This document shows, piece by piece, positions 45,998 through 55,997 of a stretch of DNA of 64,000 nucleotides. Position numbers and translations under genes: made by a program. Numbering within the stretch: position 1 is the first letter of the stretch; every line of letters begins with the position of its first letter. The notes beneath the pieces are model-generated. The model did no database searches. It was not told the origin of the DNA and was given only the letters and a program-made list of their open reading frames with translations. The stretch comes from Candidatus Hodarchaeota archaeon. GTDB lineage: Archaea; Asgardarchaeota; Heimdallarchaeia; Hodarchaeales; Hodarchaeaceae. The stretch lies in the NCBI GenBank assembly GCA_016840285.1, contig JAEOSR010000137.1, positions 86,513 to 150,512 on the forward strand, written 5' to 3'.

Positions 45998-47317
45998 CTA
46001 GAAAGTGACTCTTTTTGGCCTTTGGATCTTTATTTTTTTCTTACAGATAGGACAGTGTCCTCTTATTTTCAACCATTCAGCAAGATGTGAATAATGTGCT
46101 GGAGATCCACATTCAGGACAACGTACGAGGATTGATGGCTCAGATATTCTCATTCGACAAACACTGCAGAACTCTTCGACTTCTCTGTCAAAATCCACTA
46201 CTGTTTTTTCCACATGTGGAACCTGTCCTTTTGTTATGATTTCTAATTTTTTGGCTCGTAATTTGAATGATTCTGCCGCACGAGGGGAATGTGCTTGTTG
46301 AGCAGCCTGGTAAAATAATTTTGAGGCATAATGAGGATCTTTTTCTTCATTTGCTAAGGCAGCTTCCGCCAGAATGGGCGTTGGAGCCTCTTCTCCAAGA
46401 CTTTCTAGCAGCTCATCATAGAGTGCAATTGCTTGATTTGTATTTTTTTTTCGTAATATATCTCGTGCTGAATCTAGAATTTTTAAAAGGCGATCATACT
46501 CAGTTATTGCAGCTGCTAGGATGTCAAAATCCTCTTTAAGAGAATTTTTTTCCTCTGCTGGTAGTTTTTCTACAATATCTTTGGCAACAGCAAGAGATCT
46601 TCTCATTTTCTCAATATTACCTTGCTTGAGATTATTTTTTACATCTTGCAAATATTGTTCTATAGCGATAGCTGGTTTCCGTATAGTGGTCAAAAAGTGT
46701 TCAGCTTCTTCAATACGTCCGTGTTTTTTCATTTCTGTGGCTGCTGCAATTAATACTGCATTAGCTTCCTCATCTGCTCCAATTGTACACAGGAGCTCTG
46801 CTGCTTCCATATATTTTTGATTATTATACGCATGTCTTGCTAAGTTGCGAATTGCTTGATCTCGATTATGAATGAGTGAGATATTTCTATCGATAATCTG
46901 TATCGCAGCAGGAATATCCTCTAAACTCCCCGAGTCAATGTAAACTTTCGCAGCAGCAAATGGTTTTTTGGCTAAAACATATGCAGAAGCCGCAGTATGG
47001 GGATCATTTCTCTCCGTACTGGTTCGAGCTGAACGGAGAAATGCCTTTTCAATCTGTTGAGGAGAATATTTTTTTTCTAAACGACGTAAAACAAGAATTT
47101 GTGAAGCTTCAGGAGTTCTTAACACCAGATTAGCTGCTTGTTCTAATGAATCACGTGCATAATGGTCAAGGGCATCAATATGCCTTCCTTGTTGTTCTAA
47201 TTCATGCGCTCTTTGAACGTGCTTTTCAGAACCTTTCCTCATGGTGATAATAATTATGATTATAATAATTAATACAATAATTACTAAAAAAAGACTTTCT
47301 CCGTTCATAACTATCAT
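45998..47317 (-). CDS. Membrane-anchored helical-repeat protein with C-terminal RING-like zinc domain
   Basis: Residues 5-26 form one membrane anchor. About 30-370 is alpha-helical with TPR/Sel1-like repeats (for example AASAYVLAKKPFAAAKVYIDSG). The C-terminus is a zinc module: Cys384-x2-Cys387-x12-Cys400-x2-Cys403-x4-His408-x2-His411-x10-Cys422-x2-Cys425. This C4-H2-C2 order resembles prokaryotic RING/PHD-type fingers with the eight ligands of a cross-brace. An E3-ligase-like or trafficking role is conceivable but unproven. The start is ATG 47317, or the ATG three codons later (47308). Confidence 0.75.
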   Translation of the reverse strand: MIVMNGESLFLVIIVLIIIIIIIITMRKGSEKHVQRAHELEQQGRHIDALDHYARDSLEQAANLVLRTPEASQILVLRRLEKKYSPQQIEKAFLRSARTSTERNDPHTAASAYVLAKKPFAAAKVYIDSGSLEDIPAAIQIIDRNISLIHNRDQAIRNLARHAYNNQKYMEAAELLCTIGADEEANAVLIAAATEMKKHGRIEEAEHFLTTIRKPAIAIEQYLQDVKNNLKQGNIEKMRRSLAVAKDIVEKLPAEEKNSLKEDFDILAAAITEYDRLLKILDSARDILRKKNTNQAIALYDELLESLGEEAPTPILAEAALANEEKDPHYASKLFYQAAQQAHSPRAAESFKLRAKKLEIITKGQVPHVEKTVVDFDREVEEFCSVCRMRISEPSILVRCPECGSPAHYSHLAEWLKIRGHCPICKKKIKIQRPKRVTF

Positions 47318-48145
47318 CCATGGAGTTAAGATCGAGGCTTAATGCTTCTTTGTCTTCACTTTTTTTAGTGAGGTTCCTTGTAAATAGATTTCGTTTTCGG
47401 TATTCATGAAACCGATACTGAGATAGAAACTGCTTATTAATAATGCTAAACTTCTTCTTTCCATTTCCTGATAACTTCAATCGAAGTTCTCAATAAAAAA
47501 CAATTACTAGTTTAACCATTTGTCCTTTTTCAAATCAGTTGTACATTTTGTATATCTAATTGACCTTGAGTATAATTCATTAAAAAGATCCTTTCATGAG
47601 ATACAATTCTAAAAACTCATTAGATCCTTTTTTCAGATGGATCATCCTTAGTTTATTAACGATTTTAGAAATCCGACAAAATTATTGGATTTATAAAATC
47701 TGAATTTTATCGGACAGGTTTAACATAGGTTACCATCTGAATATTATGTTTCTATTAAAACCTACATGATACATCCTTATTTGTCTAAGAATTTAGTGAA
47801 AATCACAAAAAGATGGAAAGAGCTGGTTTATATGTCCATATGGCAATCATTCTTCAATCAACTTTCTAAACCCGTTAATATTAATGATTCAACATCGATT
47901 TTAAACAAACTCTGTCATTGTGATGAAGGGAATCTATCATTCAATGGTGAGGATTATCATCCTCAGGGCAATTGTTCTTTGAGTTTGGTTTGTTGTGCAG
48001 TCCAAATCGATAAACATCGTGTATACACTTTAAACAACCGTCTCACAATTTCCGAAAAAGTAGAAACCTCCTTATCAGGAAAAAATGACTCTAACCTCTT
48101 CTCCTTAGATACAATTCTTGACCGGTAGGTTTTTGATCTCAATTC
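47318..48145. other. Mostly non-coding region, one weak reading frame
   Basis: About 830 bp. A plus-strand frame 47766-48128 (120 codons) follows a TATA-like ATTTATAAAA (about 47690) but has no SD and no recognisable domain. Nothing else is evident. Confidence 0.3.
47766..48128 (+). CDS. Doubtful hypothetical protein
   Basis: 120 codons with five Cys (CHC and CC pairs) but no motif, no ribosome binding site and an unremarkable composition. Listed because the frame is long for this A+T-rich DNA and no other frame covers it; it may be spurious. Confidence 0.25.
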   Translation: MIHPYLSKNLVKITKRWKELVYMSIWQSFFNQLSKPVNINDSTSILNKLCHCDEGNLSFNGEDYHPQGNCSLSLVCCAVQIDKHRVYTLNNRLTISEKVETSLSGKNDSNLFSLDTILDR

Positions 48146-50410
48146 TCATCCTTGGATTATGTACTCTTGTGCGATTTTAGCGACAGCTTTCTCTAGTAGA
48201 CTATTAGCTGTCTTCCATTTCAACCCTGTTTTACTTAATGTTTGACCCCAAGTCCTTCCTTGGAGGATACGTGTAATTAATAATGCTTCTTGACTTGAGC
48301 TGAGTTTAATTGTCTTTGGTGAAACAAAATATTTAGCTGCTAACTCATAGATTACATCAACTGCAAGTAAAAAGTTCAGATGACCTTTTAAATAGTTCCT
48401 CAACCGAATTGTTCCACTAGAGGTGATCTTAGGCTCATAATCAGGAATAAGACTGCAACTATTGAGAATTTGAGCTACTAATTCCGGTCTCATTGAATGT
48501 AATGATTGTTTGAGTAAAGCTATGAACTGTAAAAGAAAATCAGCAGAGGCTTGATCAATGATAGCCTCTGCAGAAGGTACTAATGGACGTATCACGACAA
48601 TATTCCACTCACCCGTTTCCAATGTTTTTATCGGGCGAATATGGACTGATTTGTAATTAAATTTTCTCCAGAATTTCATTAATTTAACTGTTGCACCGTA
48701 ACTTACGCCAACCCAGTCATAAGATGAAAACATTTGATCTTGAAGCTCTATAGCTAACCGTCCAAATCCTTTGTTGATTAAACTCGGATGAACAGCTATT
48801 CTAACGATTCTTAAACCACGTAATTTGGCTAATTCCTCAGAAAAGTGACGTATAGAAACACTCGAGATAAGATTTCCCTTGATAAACTTACCAGAAGCAA
48901 CTTCTTGTATTTCTTCTCTTTTCATCCTTCCCTCTTCAGCTAACTGACTGGACACTAGTAATAAGTCGTTTTTTTGGTTGTCTTCTCCATAAACTCCAGC
49001 TAAAAAATGTTTTCCAGAATCTGATATCACTGCTAAGTCGTTTGGTTGATTTCGATAATGTGCATAAATTAGGAGACTGAAAAGTTGTTTGAGATGTGGT
49101 AATCCTTCCTCCGAAAATAAGTATTCTGGATCTTTAAACGCCTGAAATTTTATAGAAGCTCTCTTGAGGGTTTGGGAATCTATATTAAGCGCTTCTAATT
49201 CAACATCTAAAAGAAAAGTTTGGTTTAGTAGCTTCTCTATTAAATCTCCTTTTATATATCTTATTGGTTGATCTAAAGTGTATTCAGTATAATGGATCTG
49301 TTTCTGTTTTTTCAAATAGTGAAGAAATTTGTGTTGAAATCCCCTTCCTGCTCCTTCATAACCATGGATTGTTGATAAGAATATTTTTCTGGCGCTGATT
49401 TTCGCTATCTTCTTCAAAATTTCCACAGGAACTGCAGCTGCTTCATCAACAACAAATAAATCCGTTTTTAAGCTATTGTGTATCTCGCTGGGCCAAATGT
49501 ATGTAATTTTCGCATTAGAGGAGGTATGAATACCTGAGATTAACCCCTCTTGTTTAATTGTACGAAACTTAATATTCTCGGAAAATAAACCCCTAGAAAG
49601 GAAATCAAATAATATCTGAACATTTAATAGATGGGGGGAAGAGATGACTGCTGAAAATGAACGCTTACCTGTTTTTAAAAGTACTTGAGATATAAATAGT
49701 CCTATAGAAGCTGATTTTCCTCTTCCCCTGTTAGCTAACAAAACGGAACAGCTATTAGGATACTTAGAATCAAAAAATATATCAACAATACTTCTTACTA
49801 CTTTTTTTTGCTCAATAGTAACAGGAATATCATTAATTTGAGCACCCAGATTGAAATCACAAGGCAGCGGATTGAAACATGAAATAACTTCAGTGGAACT
49901 AATTTCTTTGGTTTTACATTGAGAATTATTCTTGATATTTTCAAGAAACCAATTAAATAAGATAGATTTCTTTCTTTTTGGGGATAATGCCCTTTTCTCA
50001 ATGAAATCTCGCTTCTGATTGATAGAGTAAATCCATTCAGAATAAGGGAGACCAAGAATAAAAATCACACCACCTCCACGAACAGTTTCCAATAGAATAT
50101 TTACATTATTAGGAACAAAAACTTCCCGGAGATCAAGAAAAAGGAAATCCACAGTTTGACCTAATACAGTAGAAATTTCACTAGAATGAATTCTTCTTAC
50201 ATTTTTTCTAAGCAATGATAGAACATGGTTTATACTTTGAAAAACTTTTGATTGACTTATTTTATCATCTAATATAATTAATCCAGTGGGATTAGTATGT
50301 TTTATTTCTAAACAATATTGAAGAAACTCCGAAAAAATAGTAATGGCTTCTTTTTCATTTTTAAAGAGGAAAAGCGTTCTTTGATAACTCTGGGTATAGC
50401 CCTGAGACAG
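48146..50410 (-). CDS. tmcA: tRNA(Met)/RNA cytidine acetyltransferase TmcA (Nat10/Kre33 family), CTG start
   Basis: Makes N4-acetylcytidine using acetyl-CoA and ATP. The helicase-like domain has LLANRGRGKSASIGL (Walker A), FVVDEAAAVPVEIL (DEAA) and FLSTIHGYEGAGRGF. The GNAT domain has RIVRIAVHPSLINKGFGRLAIE. The conserved N-terminal domain continues upstream of TTG 50215 for 65 open codons (QRTLFLFKNEKEAI, TGLIILDD); the only usable start before the in-frame stop at 50414 is CTG 50410. This gives 754 residues. AAAGG lies 10 nt upstream. Confidence 0.92.
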   Translation of the reverse strand: MSQGYTQSYQRTLFLFKNEKEAITIFSEFLQYCLEIKHTNPTGLIILDDKISQSKVFQSINHVLSLLRKNVRRIHSSEISTVLGQTVDFLFLDLREVFVPNNVNILLETVRGGGVIFILGLPYSEWIYSINQKRDFIEKRALSPKRKKSILFNWFLENIKNNSQCKTKEISSTEVISCFNPLPCDFNLGAQINDIPVTIEQKKVVRSIVDIFFDSKYPNSCSVLLANRGRGKSASIGLFISQVLLKTGKRSFSAVISSPHLLNVQILFDFLSRGLFSENIKFRTIKQEGLISGIHTSSNAKITYIWPSEIHNSLKTDLFVVDEAAAVPVEILKKIAKISARKIFLSTIHGYEGAGRGFQHKFLHYLKKQKQIHYTEYTLDQPIRYIKGDLIEKLLNQTFLLDVELEALNIDSQTLKRASIKFQAFKDPEYLFSEEGLPHLKQLFSLLIYAHYRNQPNDLAVISDSGKHFLAGVYGEDNQKNDLLLVSSQLAEEGRMKREEIQEVASGKFIKGNLISSVSIRHFSEELAKLRGLRIVRIAVHPSLINKGFGRLAIELQDQMFSSYDWVGVSYGATVKLMKFWRKFNYKSVHIRPIKTLETGEWNIVVIRPLVPSAEAIIDQASADFLLQFIALLKQSLHSMRPELVAQILNSCSLIPDYEPKITSSGTIRLRNYLKGHLNFLLAVDVIYELAAKYFVSPKTIKLSSSQEALLITRILQGRTWGQTLSKTGLKWKTANSLLEKAVAKIAQEYIIQG

Positions 50411-50429
50411 TTTCTATCAACCTTTCTTT

Positions 50430-50993
50430 TTATTTTACTTCTATTTTTTTAACTCTTTCCTTCACTTTCTCGAGAATTTCATTACACACTTGGAGAGCCA
50501 TTTCATGTTCTTTCTTAATACTATCAACTTCAGAAATAATTTTTCTCTGTTCTGAGTGTGATACCTTTTTATTAAGACGTTTTTTAATTGTATTCAAGCG
50601 TGGAAAGCTGCTACAAACGTGAATTCCCTCTAATTCTGAAACTTTTCTTCTTGGTTTACGGATTAGCTCTGCAACTTCGGGAAATAATGTGTAATAAAGT
50701 CTCGGTCTCCCCCTTCCTAGCCCTGGACGTTGTTTTCCGATAACTAAGTTGGCTTTCTTTAAAACTTCCAGGTGTCTAATGATTGACTGAGGGTGATCAT
50801 CCAATCGTTTTACTAGCTCATTCACAAATCCCTCACCAAGTGCTAGTTCAGCTAGCATTCGTCTTCGTGTACTATTGGCCAATAAATGAAGAATGTCATC
50901 AATCTCATCAATCGCAAGAACACCTTTATTCTCAATCTGGTAGGAAAAAATCTTCAATATCAATTCAATTTCATTTAAGGGATCTCTACTCAT
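50430..50993 (-). CDS. ArsR-type winged-helix regulator
   Basis: A 187-residue protein. The HTH NSTRRRMLAELALGEGFVNELVKRL and recognition part DHPQSIIRHLEVLKKANLV are ArsR-like, the wing GLGRGRPRLYYTL is basic, and the C-terminal third is a coiled coil. The start is ATG 50993, eight bases after AGAGGTGG; an upstream in-frame start (51053) would overlap the PAC2-like gene by 47 bp. It sits between PAC2-like and tmcA and may regulate the hsp20-cdc48 cluster. Confidence 0.82.
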   Translation of the reverse strand: MSRDPLNEIELILKIFSYQIENKGVLAIDEIDDILHLLANSTRRRMLAELALGEGFVNELVKRLDDHPQSIIRHLEVLKKANLVIGKQRPGLGRGRPRLYYTLFPEVAELIRKPRRKVSELEGIHVCSSFPRLNTIKKRLNKKVSHSEQRKIISEVDSIKKEHEMALQVCNEILEKVKERVKKIEVK

Positions 50994-51006
50994 CTTTTTC
51001 CACCTC

Positions 51007-51804
51007 TTAGATAAAAAAACGTGGATCAAAGTCCCCTTCTTGTTCCTCTGCATTGATTTCCTTTTTGGATGGTTTATGTAATTGGCTAAATTCTTGTGAT
51101 CTTTTCTCTAATTCATTCAAATCCGCTTCTATTCCCCATTGTTTGGTTAAAACCTTTAACAATTCAAGTGAGGATATTGGGTCATAGTCGGAAAAAGCAT
51201 CAACAACTATAATTTCAATTGGTATGTCTCCACCATAACTCCAATATGTCAAGAATGAACTAGCTATTTGACCCATCAAAGTAAAATTAGCTAGTTTTTG
51301 ATTTGTGACCTTGATTTGAAACTCTGACGAAGTAATTCTATGAACTTGTGGTTTCTGTTTTATGTCACGTTTGTAATTATATACCCCGTCCAGTAGATAT
51401 ATCTTTGAAACATTTTGCTTCTTGTAGAATCCATATAACTCCTCAGCTAATCTATAACTTATTACATCAGGGATAGCAAAATTGCTTGTGGTTAAAATAA
51501 AGTCTTTAGATCCAATTTGTGACTGAAGAATGGTGATTGGGAGTAAAATTTCACCAGAATACATCTGTACCATTTCATTAAAGTAACTCGAAAAGAACCC
51601 AGCAAGTTTTTTTGTATTTTGGTTTAATTTTTGAATTTCTTTCGTAATCATTCGGTCTACGGATCCGTAATACCCTAACATTTCGATAACAACAGCCCCC
51701 TCAAGAGGTTGAGACTTGGATTGTCTAATAAATTTGAGAGTTTCTTCATCTTCAACTTTTTCAAACCAATCTTCGATTTCTCCAGTCAGATTTTCTAGAT
51801 ACAT
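51007..51804 (-). CDS. PAC2-like protein next to Cdc48
   Basis: A 265-residue protein with weak but recognisable PAC2-fold features: LEGAVVIEMLGYYGSV at the start, ITSSEFQIKVTN in the middle, and a C-terminal helical part (SSLELLKVLTKQWGIEADL). The C-terminal residues are FDPRFFI. It is 49 bp downstream of cdc48 and may act as an adaptor or chaperone for Cdc48/proteasome assembly. Homology to PAC2 is tentative. Confidence 0.65.
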   Translation of the reverse strand: MYLENLTGEIEDWFEKVEDEETLKFIRQSKSQPLEGAVVIEMLGYYGSVDRMITKEIQKLNQNTKKLAGFFSSYFNEMVQMYSGEILLPITILQSQIGSKDFILTTSNFAIPDVISYRLAEELYGFYKKQNVSKIYLLDGVYNYKRDIKQKPQVHRITSSEFQIKVTNQKLANFTLMGQIASSFLTYWSYGGDIPIEIIVVDAFSDYDPISSLELLKVLTKQWGIEADLNELEKRSQEFSQLHKPSKKEINAEEQEGDFDPRFFI

Positions 51805-51853
51805 GGTAAATCTCTCAATAATTGATCAACTAATATCATTAATATCTAATAAT

Positions 51854-54031
51854 TCAAGATCCAAAATATTCTAGAACTTCGTCTATATGAGATAACTCAA
51901 TCTTAAGTTGATGATTTTCGATGAACTTGGCTCTATCTGTATGTGGGGTTTTTTCTAATGCTTCTTTGTTATTTTCTAAGAATTGATTAATCGCTAGAAA
52001 AGTCGCACGATTGATAACTCCTTTAAGATCAGCTCCACTGAACCTTTCGGTTCTTTTTGCAATGTCAGATAGCGATACACGAGAGGACAGGGGTTTCTTC
52101 TTTGTATGAACTCTTAGAATCTCTTCACGGGCCTTCTCGTCTGGTAATGGGAGTTCAATGACTCGTTCAAATCTACCAGGTCTTAATAAAGCAGGATCAA
52201 GAATATCTGGACGATTAGAAGCAGCAACAACAATGACATCAACTAATTCCTCCAATCCATCCATCTCAGTCAAGAAAGTAGTCACAATCCGATCTGTGAC
52301 TCCAGAATCGGAAGTACTGGACCTTCGTGATGGAAGTAAGGCATCAATCTCATCAAAAAATATAATACATGGAGCACTCATTCTAGCTTTACGAAAGGTC
52401 TCTTGTATTGCTTTTTCACTTTCTCCAACCCATTTTGAATGAATTTCCGAACCTTTCACATAAATAAAATTTCTTGAAGATTCACTTGCAATGGCTCGAA
52501 CCAACAATGTCTTCCCAGTACCGGGTGGTCCCGTCAACAGAATTCCCCGAGGAATTTCAGCTTCTAAATAACTGAATATCATTGGGTATTTTGAAGGCCA
52601 TTCAATGATTTCCTTCAATTCGCGTTTTATTTCGTCTAACCCTCCGACTTCATCCCACGTTACAGTGGGTACTTCCACAAAAACTTCTCTGAGGGCACTA
52701 GGTTTGACTTCTGTCAAAGCAACATCGAAATCTTCTGGTTGTACTGATATTTGATTAATAATATCCAGAGAAATTTCTTCCCCCCAGACAATCTTAGGGA
52801 AAACACGTCTAATTGCATGCATTCCAGCTTCCTTTGTGAGTGATAGCAAGTCTGCTCCTACAAACCCATGAGTTCGCGTTGCCAGGTCTTCTATATTAAC
52901 TGTGTCAGCTAGAGGCATTGATCGTGTATGAATCTCCAATATGGACAACCGACCATTTTTATTAGGAATTCCGATTTCGATTTCACGATCAAAACGGCCA
53001 GGACGGCGTAAAGCTGGATCAATTGCATTAGGACGATTTGTAGCTCCAATGACGATTATTTCACCCCGACTTTCCAAACCATCCATCAAAGCCAGCATTT
53101 GGGCAACAACTCGTCGTTCCATCTCTCCCGAAGATTTTTCATCACGTTTGGGAGAGATACTATCAATTTCATCAATGAACAATATACTAGGAGATTTTTC
53201 TTCTGCTTCTTTGAAAATCTCGCGGATCCTTTTTTCACTTCCACCATGGTATACTGACATAACTTCGGGGCCAGAAACATCAATAAAATGTGACTTGGTT
53301 TCACTTGCAACTGCTTTTGCTAATAAGGTTTTCCCAGTACCAGGAGGACCATAGAGAAGAACTCCCTTTGGTGGTTCTACGCCCAAACGCTGAAATAATT
53401 CAGGATAACGCATAGGGAGCTCAACCATCTCTCTTAATCTTTGAATTGTATCATCTAATCCTCCAATATCTTCATAAGCTATCTTTGGTATTAGTTTATA
53501 GCCTGCGGATGCTTCTTCAGAAATGACAGATGTGGAAGTGATTTCAATCACTGTACTTTGATCTATGAAAACAGAATCTTGTTTTGGCATGATACTTACT
53601 ACATTATACTCAAATAGATTACCCATATATTCTAAACGAATTTTATCATCAAGAGAAAAGGCTCTCCCCTGAAGTTCACGGTGTAGATATCCTTCGATGC
53701 CCTTCAAGACGTTTCCTGTAGTGGGAGCAAAAACAACTTTTTCTGCTGCAGCTGTGGATGCCTTTCGAATGGTTACTAATTCATCCAAGCGAACTCCTGC
53801 ATTTGATCTGGTTGTCGCATCAATTGATATCACTGAATCTTTCTCTTCAGTACTATAAGCAGGCCAGACAATTGCAGTTGTTCGTTTCCCAATAGATCCC
53901 TCTATTAACATCACATCACCAGAGGACAGCTTTAACTCTTTCATATGCGATTTTGAGATGCGCGCTATACCTCGGCCAACATCACGGTAATGTGCTTCTT
54001 TAACTTTTAACTTAATTTCAGTGGATTTCAT
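51854..54031 (-). CDS. cdc48: Cdc48/VAT AAA+ ATPase
   Basis: A hexameric unfoldase of 725 residues. The N-domain (about 1-180, [20 protein letters not shown]) is followed by D1 with Walker [14 protein letters not shown] and Walker [11 protein letters not shown], and D2 with [13 protein letters not shown] and [10 protein letters not shown]; second-region motifs are [12 protein letters not shown] and [12 protein letters not shown]. The C-terminus ends EYFGS, without the HbYX proteasome-docking motif. It works with the proteasome in protein quality control. 36 bp downstream of hsp20. Confidence 0.97.
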   Translation of the reverse strand: MKSTEIKLKVKEAHYRDVGRGIARISKSHMKELKLSSGDVMLIEGSIGKRTTAIVWPAYSTEEKDSVISIDATTRSNAGVRLDELVTIRKASTAAAEKVVFAPTTGNVLKGIEGYLHRELQGRAFSLDDKIRLEYMGNLFEYNVVSIMPKQDSVFIDQSTVIEITSTSVISEEASAGYKLIPKIAYEDIGGLDDTIQRLREMVELPMRYPELFQRLGVEPPKGVLLYGPPGTGKTLLAKAVASETKSHFIDVSGPEVMSVYHGGSEKRIREIFKEAEEKSPSILFIDEIDSISPKRDEKSSGEMERRVVAQMLALMDGLESRGEIIVIGATNRPNAIDPALRRPGRFDREIEIGIPNKNGRLSILEIHTRSMPLADTVNIEDLATRTHGFVGADLLSLTKEAGMHAIRRVFPKIVWGEEISLDIINQISVQPEDFDVALTEVKPSALREVFVEVPTVTWDEVGGLDEIKRELKEIIEWPSKYPMIFSYLEAEIPRGILLTGPPGTGKTLLVRAIASESSRNFIYVKGSEIHSKWVGESEKAIQETFRKARMSAPCIIFFDEIDALLPSRRSSTSDSGVTDRIVTTFLTEMDGLEELVDVIVVAASNRPDILDPALLRPGRFERVIELPLPDEKAREEILRVHTKKKPLSSRVSLSDIAKRTERFSGADLKGVINRATFLAINQFLENNKEALEKTPHTDRAKFIENHQLKIELSHIDEVLEYFGS

Positions 54032-54067
54032 TAAAAAGTCGAGGCTCCAAACTATTTCAGAGTAAAG

Positions 54068-54694
54068 TTAATCCACATTGACTTTCTTTCCTGTCTTGTC
54101 TGAAATAGCATTTTTCTTCAATTCAACTTCAAGAACACCGTTCTTAAACTTAGCAGAAGCAGACTCTGGGAATACAACACACGGAAGATCCAGTTCTTTG
54201 TAATATTTTCGTTTTTTATCAGTTGATTCCGCTTGAATCAAGAGGCTATTCTCTGTTGCAGATAGATCAATATCTTTCTTTGAAACTCCAGGTATTTCAG
54301 CGATAACACGTAAAAAATCTATATCATCAATAATATCTACTAAAGGTTCTCTTTCGTAAGATGGCTGTAAACTAGGACCACTACCTGTTACTTTTCGAGG
54401 ATTGTTCCCAAAACGTTCAACATGAGGGCGACCATCAGGCCCTTTTGTCATTCTAAAACCCCAGACAAAGCCTGGGAATTTAGAGCTACCGCTTTCATCC
54501 ATTAAGTCTCGCGCATTAAATCGACGAAAAATATCCTCAAGAAAGTAATCCATTTGATCCCAGATGTTTTCAAAGTTGAATCCACCAAATTGATTCATAA
54601 AGTTCCGAAGCAAATCATCAAATGGATTTTCGCGAGGACGTCGGCGTGGGTGACGATCCTCATCATCATAATTGTCACCAGTGGGATCTGACAT
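54068..54694 (-). CDS. hsp20: Small heat shock protein (Hsp20/alpha-crystallin)
   Basis: Holdase chaperone. The alpha-crystallin domain covers about residues 105-208: EPLVDIIDDIDFLRVIAEIPGVSKKDIDL, YYKELDLP and the closing FKNGVLEVELKK. The N-terminal 100 residues are variable, with RHPRRRPRENPF. I start it at ATG 54694, nine bases after GGAG; the in-frame TTG at 54709 overlaps that SD. It heads the hsp20-cdc48-PAC2-ArsR-tmcA gene string. Confidence 0.93.
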   Translation of the reverse strand: MSDPTGDNYDDEDRHPRRRPRENPFDDLLRNFMNQFGGFNFENIWDQMDYFLEDIFRRFNARDLMDESGSSKFPGFVWGFRMTKGPDGRPHVERFGNNPRKVTGSGPSLQPSYEREPLVDIIDDIDFLRVIAEIPGVSKKDIDLSATENSLLIQAESTDKKRKYYKELDLPCVVFPESASAKFKNGVLEVELKKNAISDKTGKKVNVD

Positions 54695-55230
54695 TACATT
54701 TAACTCCAATTTTCGCTTGAATAATTCACATAAAGCAATGTATAAGAAATCACATAAAGTTTTCTCTTCATGTGAATAAAAACATTTAGAAGTTGTTAAT
54801 CCTTAGGAAGGAAGATTTTCAAATTAAAAAATGTAGAAACTCGGAAAAAAATTAAAATTCACATTACATGAAATTAAATTAAATATAGCTGATATTGAAA
54901 ATGAGATATGAAAGGACATCAACAACTCAAAAGATGATTATCCCAATTTATTGAAGGAGTTTTATAGCTATTATTGATTTTTTATGAGCATAGAGAGTTC
55001 TGTGTGTTAAATAAATCGATAAAAAGACCCCTCACCGATCTTGTTACTATTATATTTGATTGATATAGAAAGACTTCAAAAGGGAAAGGTGAAAAATATC
55101 TTGAAGTCATTTTCATGTAAAACACTGTATGATTTTTTCAATCCAAGATGATAGTATTAAGACTTAACAATTGATCAAGAGGATTATAACGTAAAGATCT
55201 CGGAATAGAAAGAAAAACGGAGATACCATT
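54695..55230. other. Divergent intergenic region hsp20 / coiled-coil pair
   Basis: No gene seen in about 540 bp. It contains direct repeats at 54726-54735 and 54750-54759 near hsp20 and the promoter of the coiled-coil genes on the right. Confidence 0.4.
54726..54759. promoter_or_regulatory. Direct repeats upstream of hsp20-cdc48
   Basis: TCACATAAAG occurs at 54726-54735 and again at 54750-54759, 24 bp apart start to start and 32-66 bp upstream of the hsp20 ATG. The position fits an operator overlapping or flanking the promoter. A related TTCATGTGAA palindrome follows near 54768. Confidence 0.4.
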
Positions 55231-55995
55231 ATGAGTACCCCCAAATCTGCAGAAGAAATTAGAAAATTGGAACTTAGTTTAGAGGAATTAGTAAATAAAT
55301 TTCAGGGCCGAGTCCAGCTTATACGAGAAGATCTAAAATCTCTTATTAATGATATTGAATCCCTTAGAAATTACATAAATGAACGACGTCGAATGTCTAA
55401 TGATTATACTCGAGAGGTATCTGATCTAACAAATGATCTTCAAACTTTTAGAAGTGAAGTCGGTCAGATTGAGAATGAAATCTCTTCAATTCAGAGTAAG
55501 ATTGATTTGATAAATACTCAAGTATCTCAAAACCAATCTGATCTACTAGCAGATAAAAATAGGTTTGGTATACTTGACTCTGAAAAAACGAATCATACAA
55601 CTACTCTTCGTTCACTGGAAGTAGAGCTTGCCTCATTAAAGAATATTCACAATGAATTAAAACCCAAGTTTGAAACCAGTATGAAAACAATCACGCAAGA
55701 ATTTAATCGATTGGATTCCGAAAAATCTCTACTTGCAAATAGATTTCAGGCAATCAGAATTCTTTGTACAAAAGATTATATTCAAAGCCCCGAGGTCGGA
55801 TTAATTAAATTCTTAGCAATGAAACCAAGCCCACATTCAAAGCTGACAGAGATTAGATCAGCATTAGGTATGGATCCGAACACATTAAATTCGGTTTTGA
55901 AGCTGTTAGAATCACGAAAAGTCCTAGAATTCGATGAGTCAGCAGATGGTGTCACGCTCTTAGTAAAGATTGATCTTTTTGACAAGGAGGTCTAA
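55231..55995 (+). CDS. Coiled-coil protein with C-terminal winged helix (paralogue 1)
   Basis: A 254-residue protein: about residues 5-170 form one long coiled coil, and about 180-254 a compact helical/wing domain (SPEVGLIKFLAMKPSPHSKL, NTLNSVLKLLESRKVLEFDES). Function unknown. It is two bases upstream of a second gene with the same layout, implying a heteromeric filament or regulator. Confidence 0.75.
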   Translation: MSTPKSAEEIRKLELSLEELVNKFQGRVQLIREDLKSLINDIESLRNYINERRRMSNDYTREVSDLTNDLQTFRSEVGQIENEISSIQSKIDLINTQVSQNQSDLLADKNRFGILDSEKTNHTTTLRSLEVELASLKNIHNELKPKFETSMKTITQEFNRLDSEKSLLANRFQAIRILCTKDYIQSPEVGLIKFLAMKPSPHSKLTEIRSALGMDPNTLNSVLKLLESRKVLEFDESADGVTLLVKIDLFDKEV

Positions 55996-55997
55996 TT

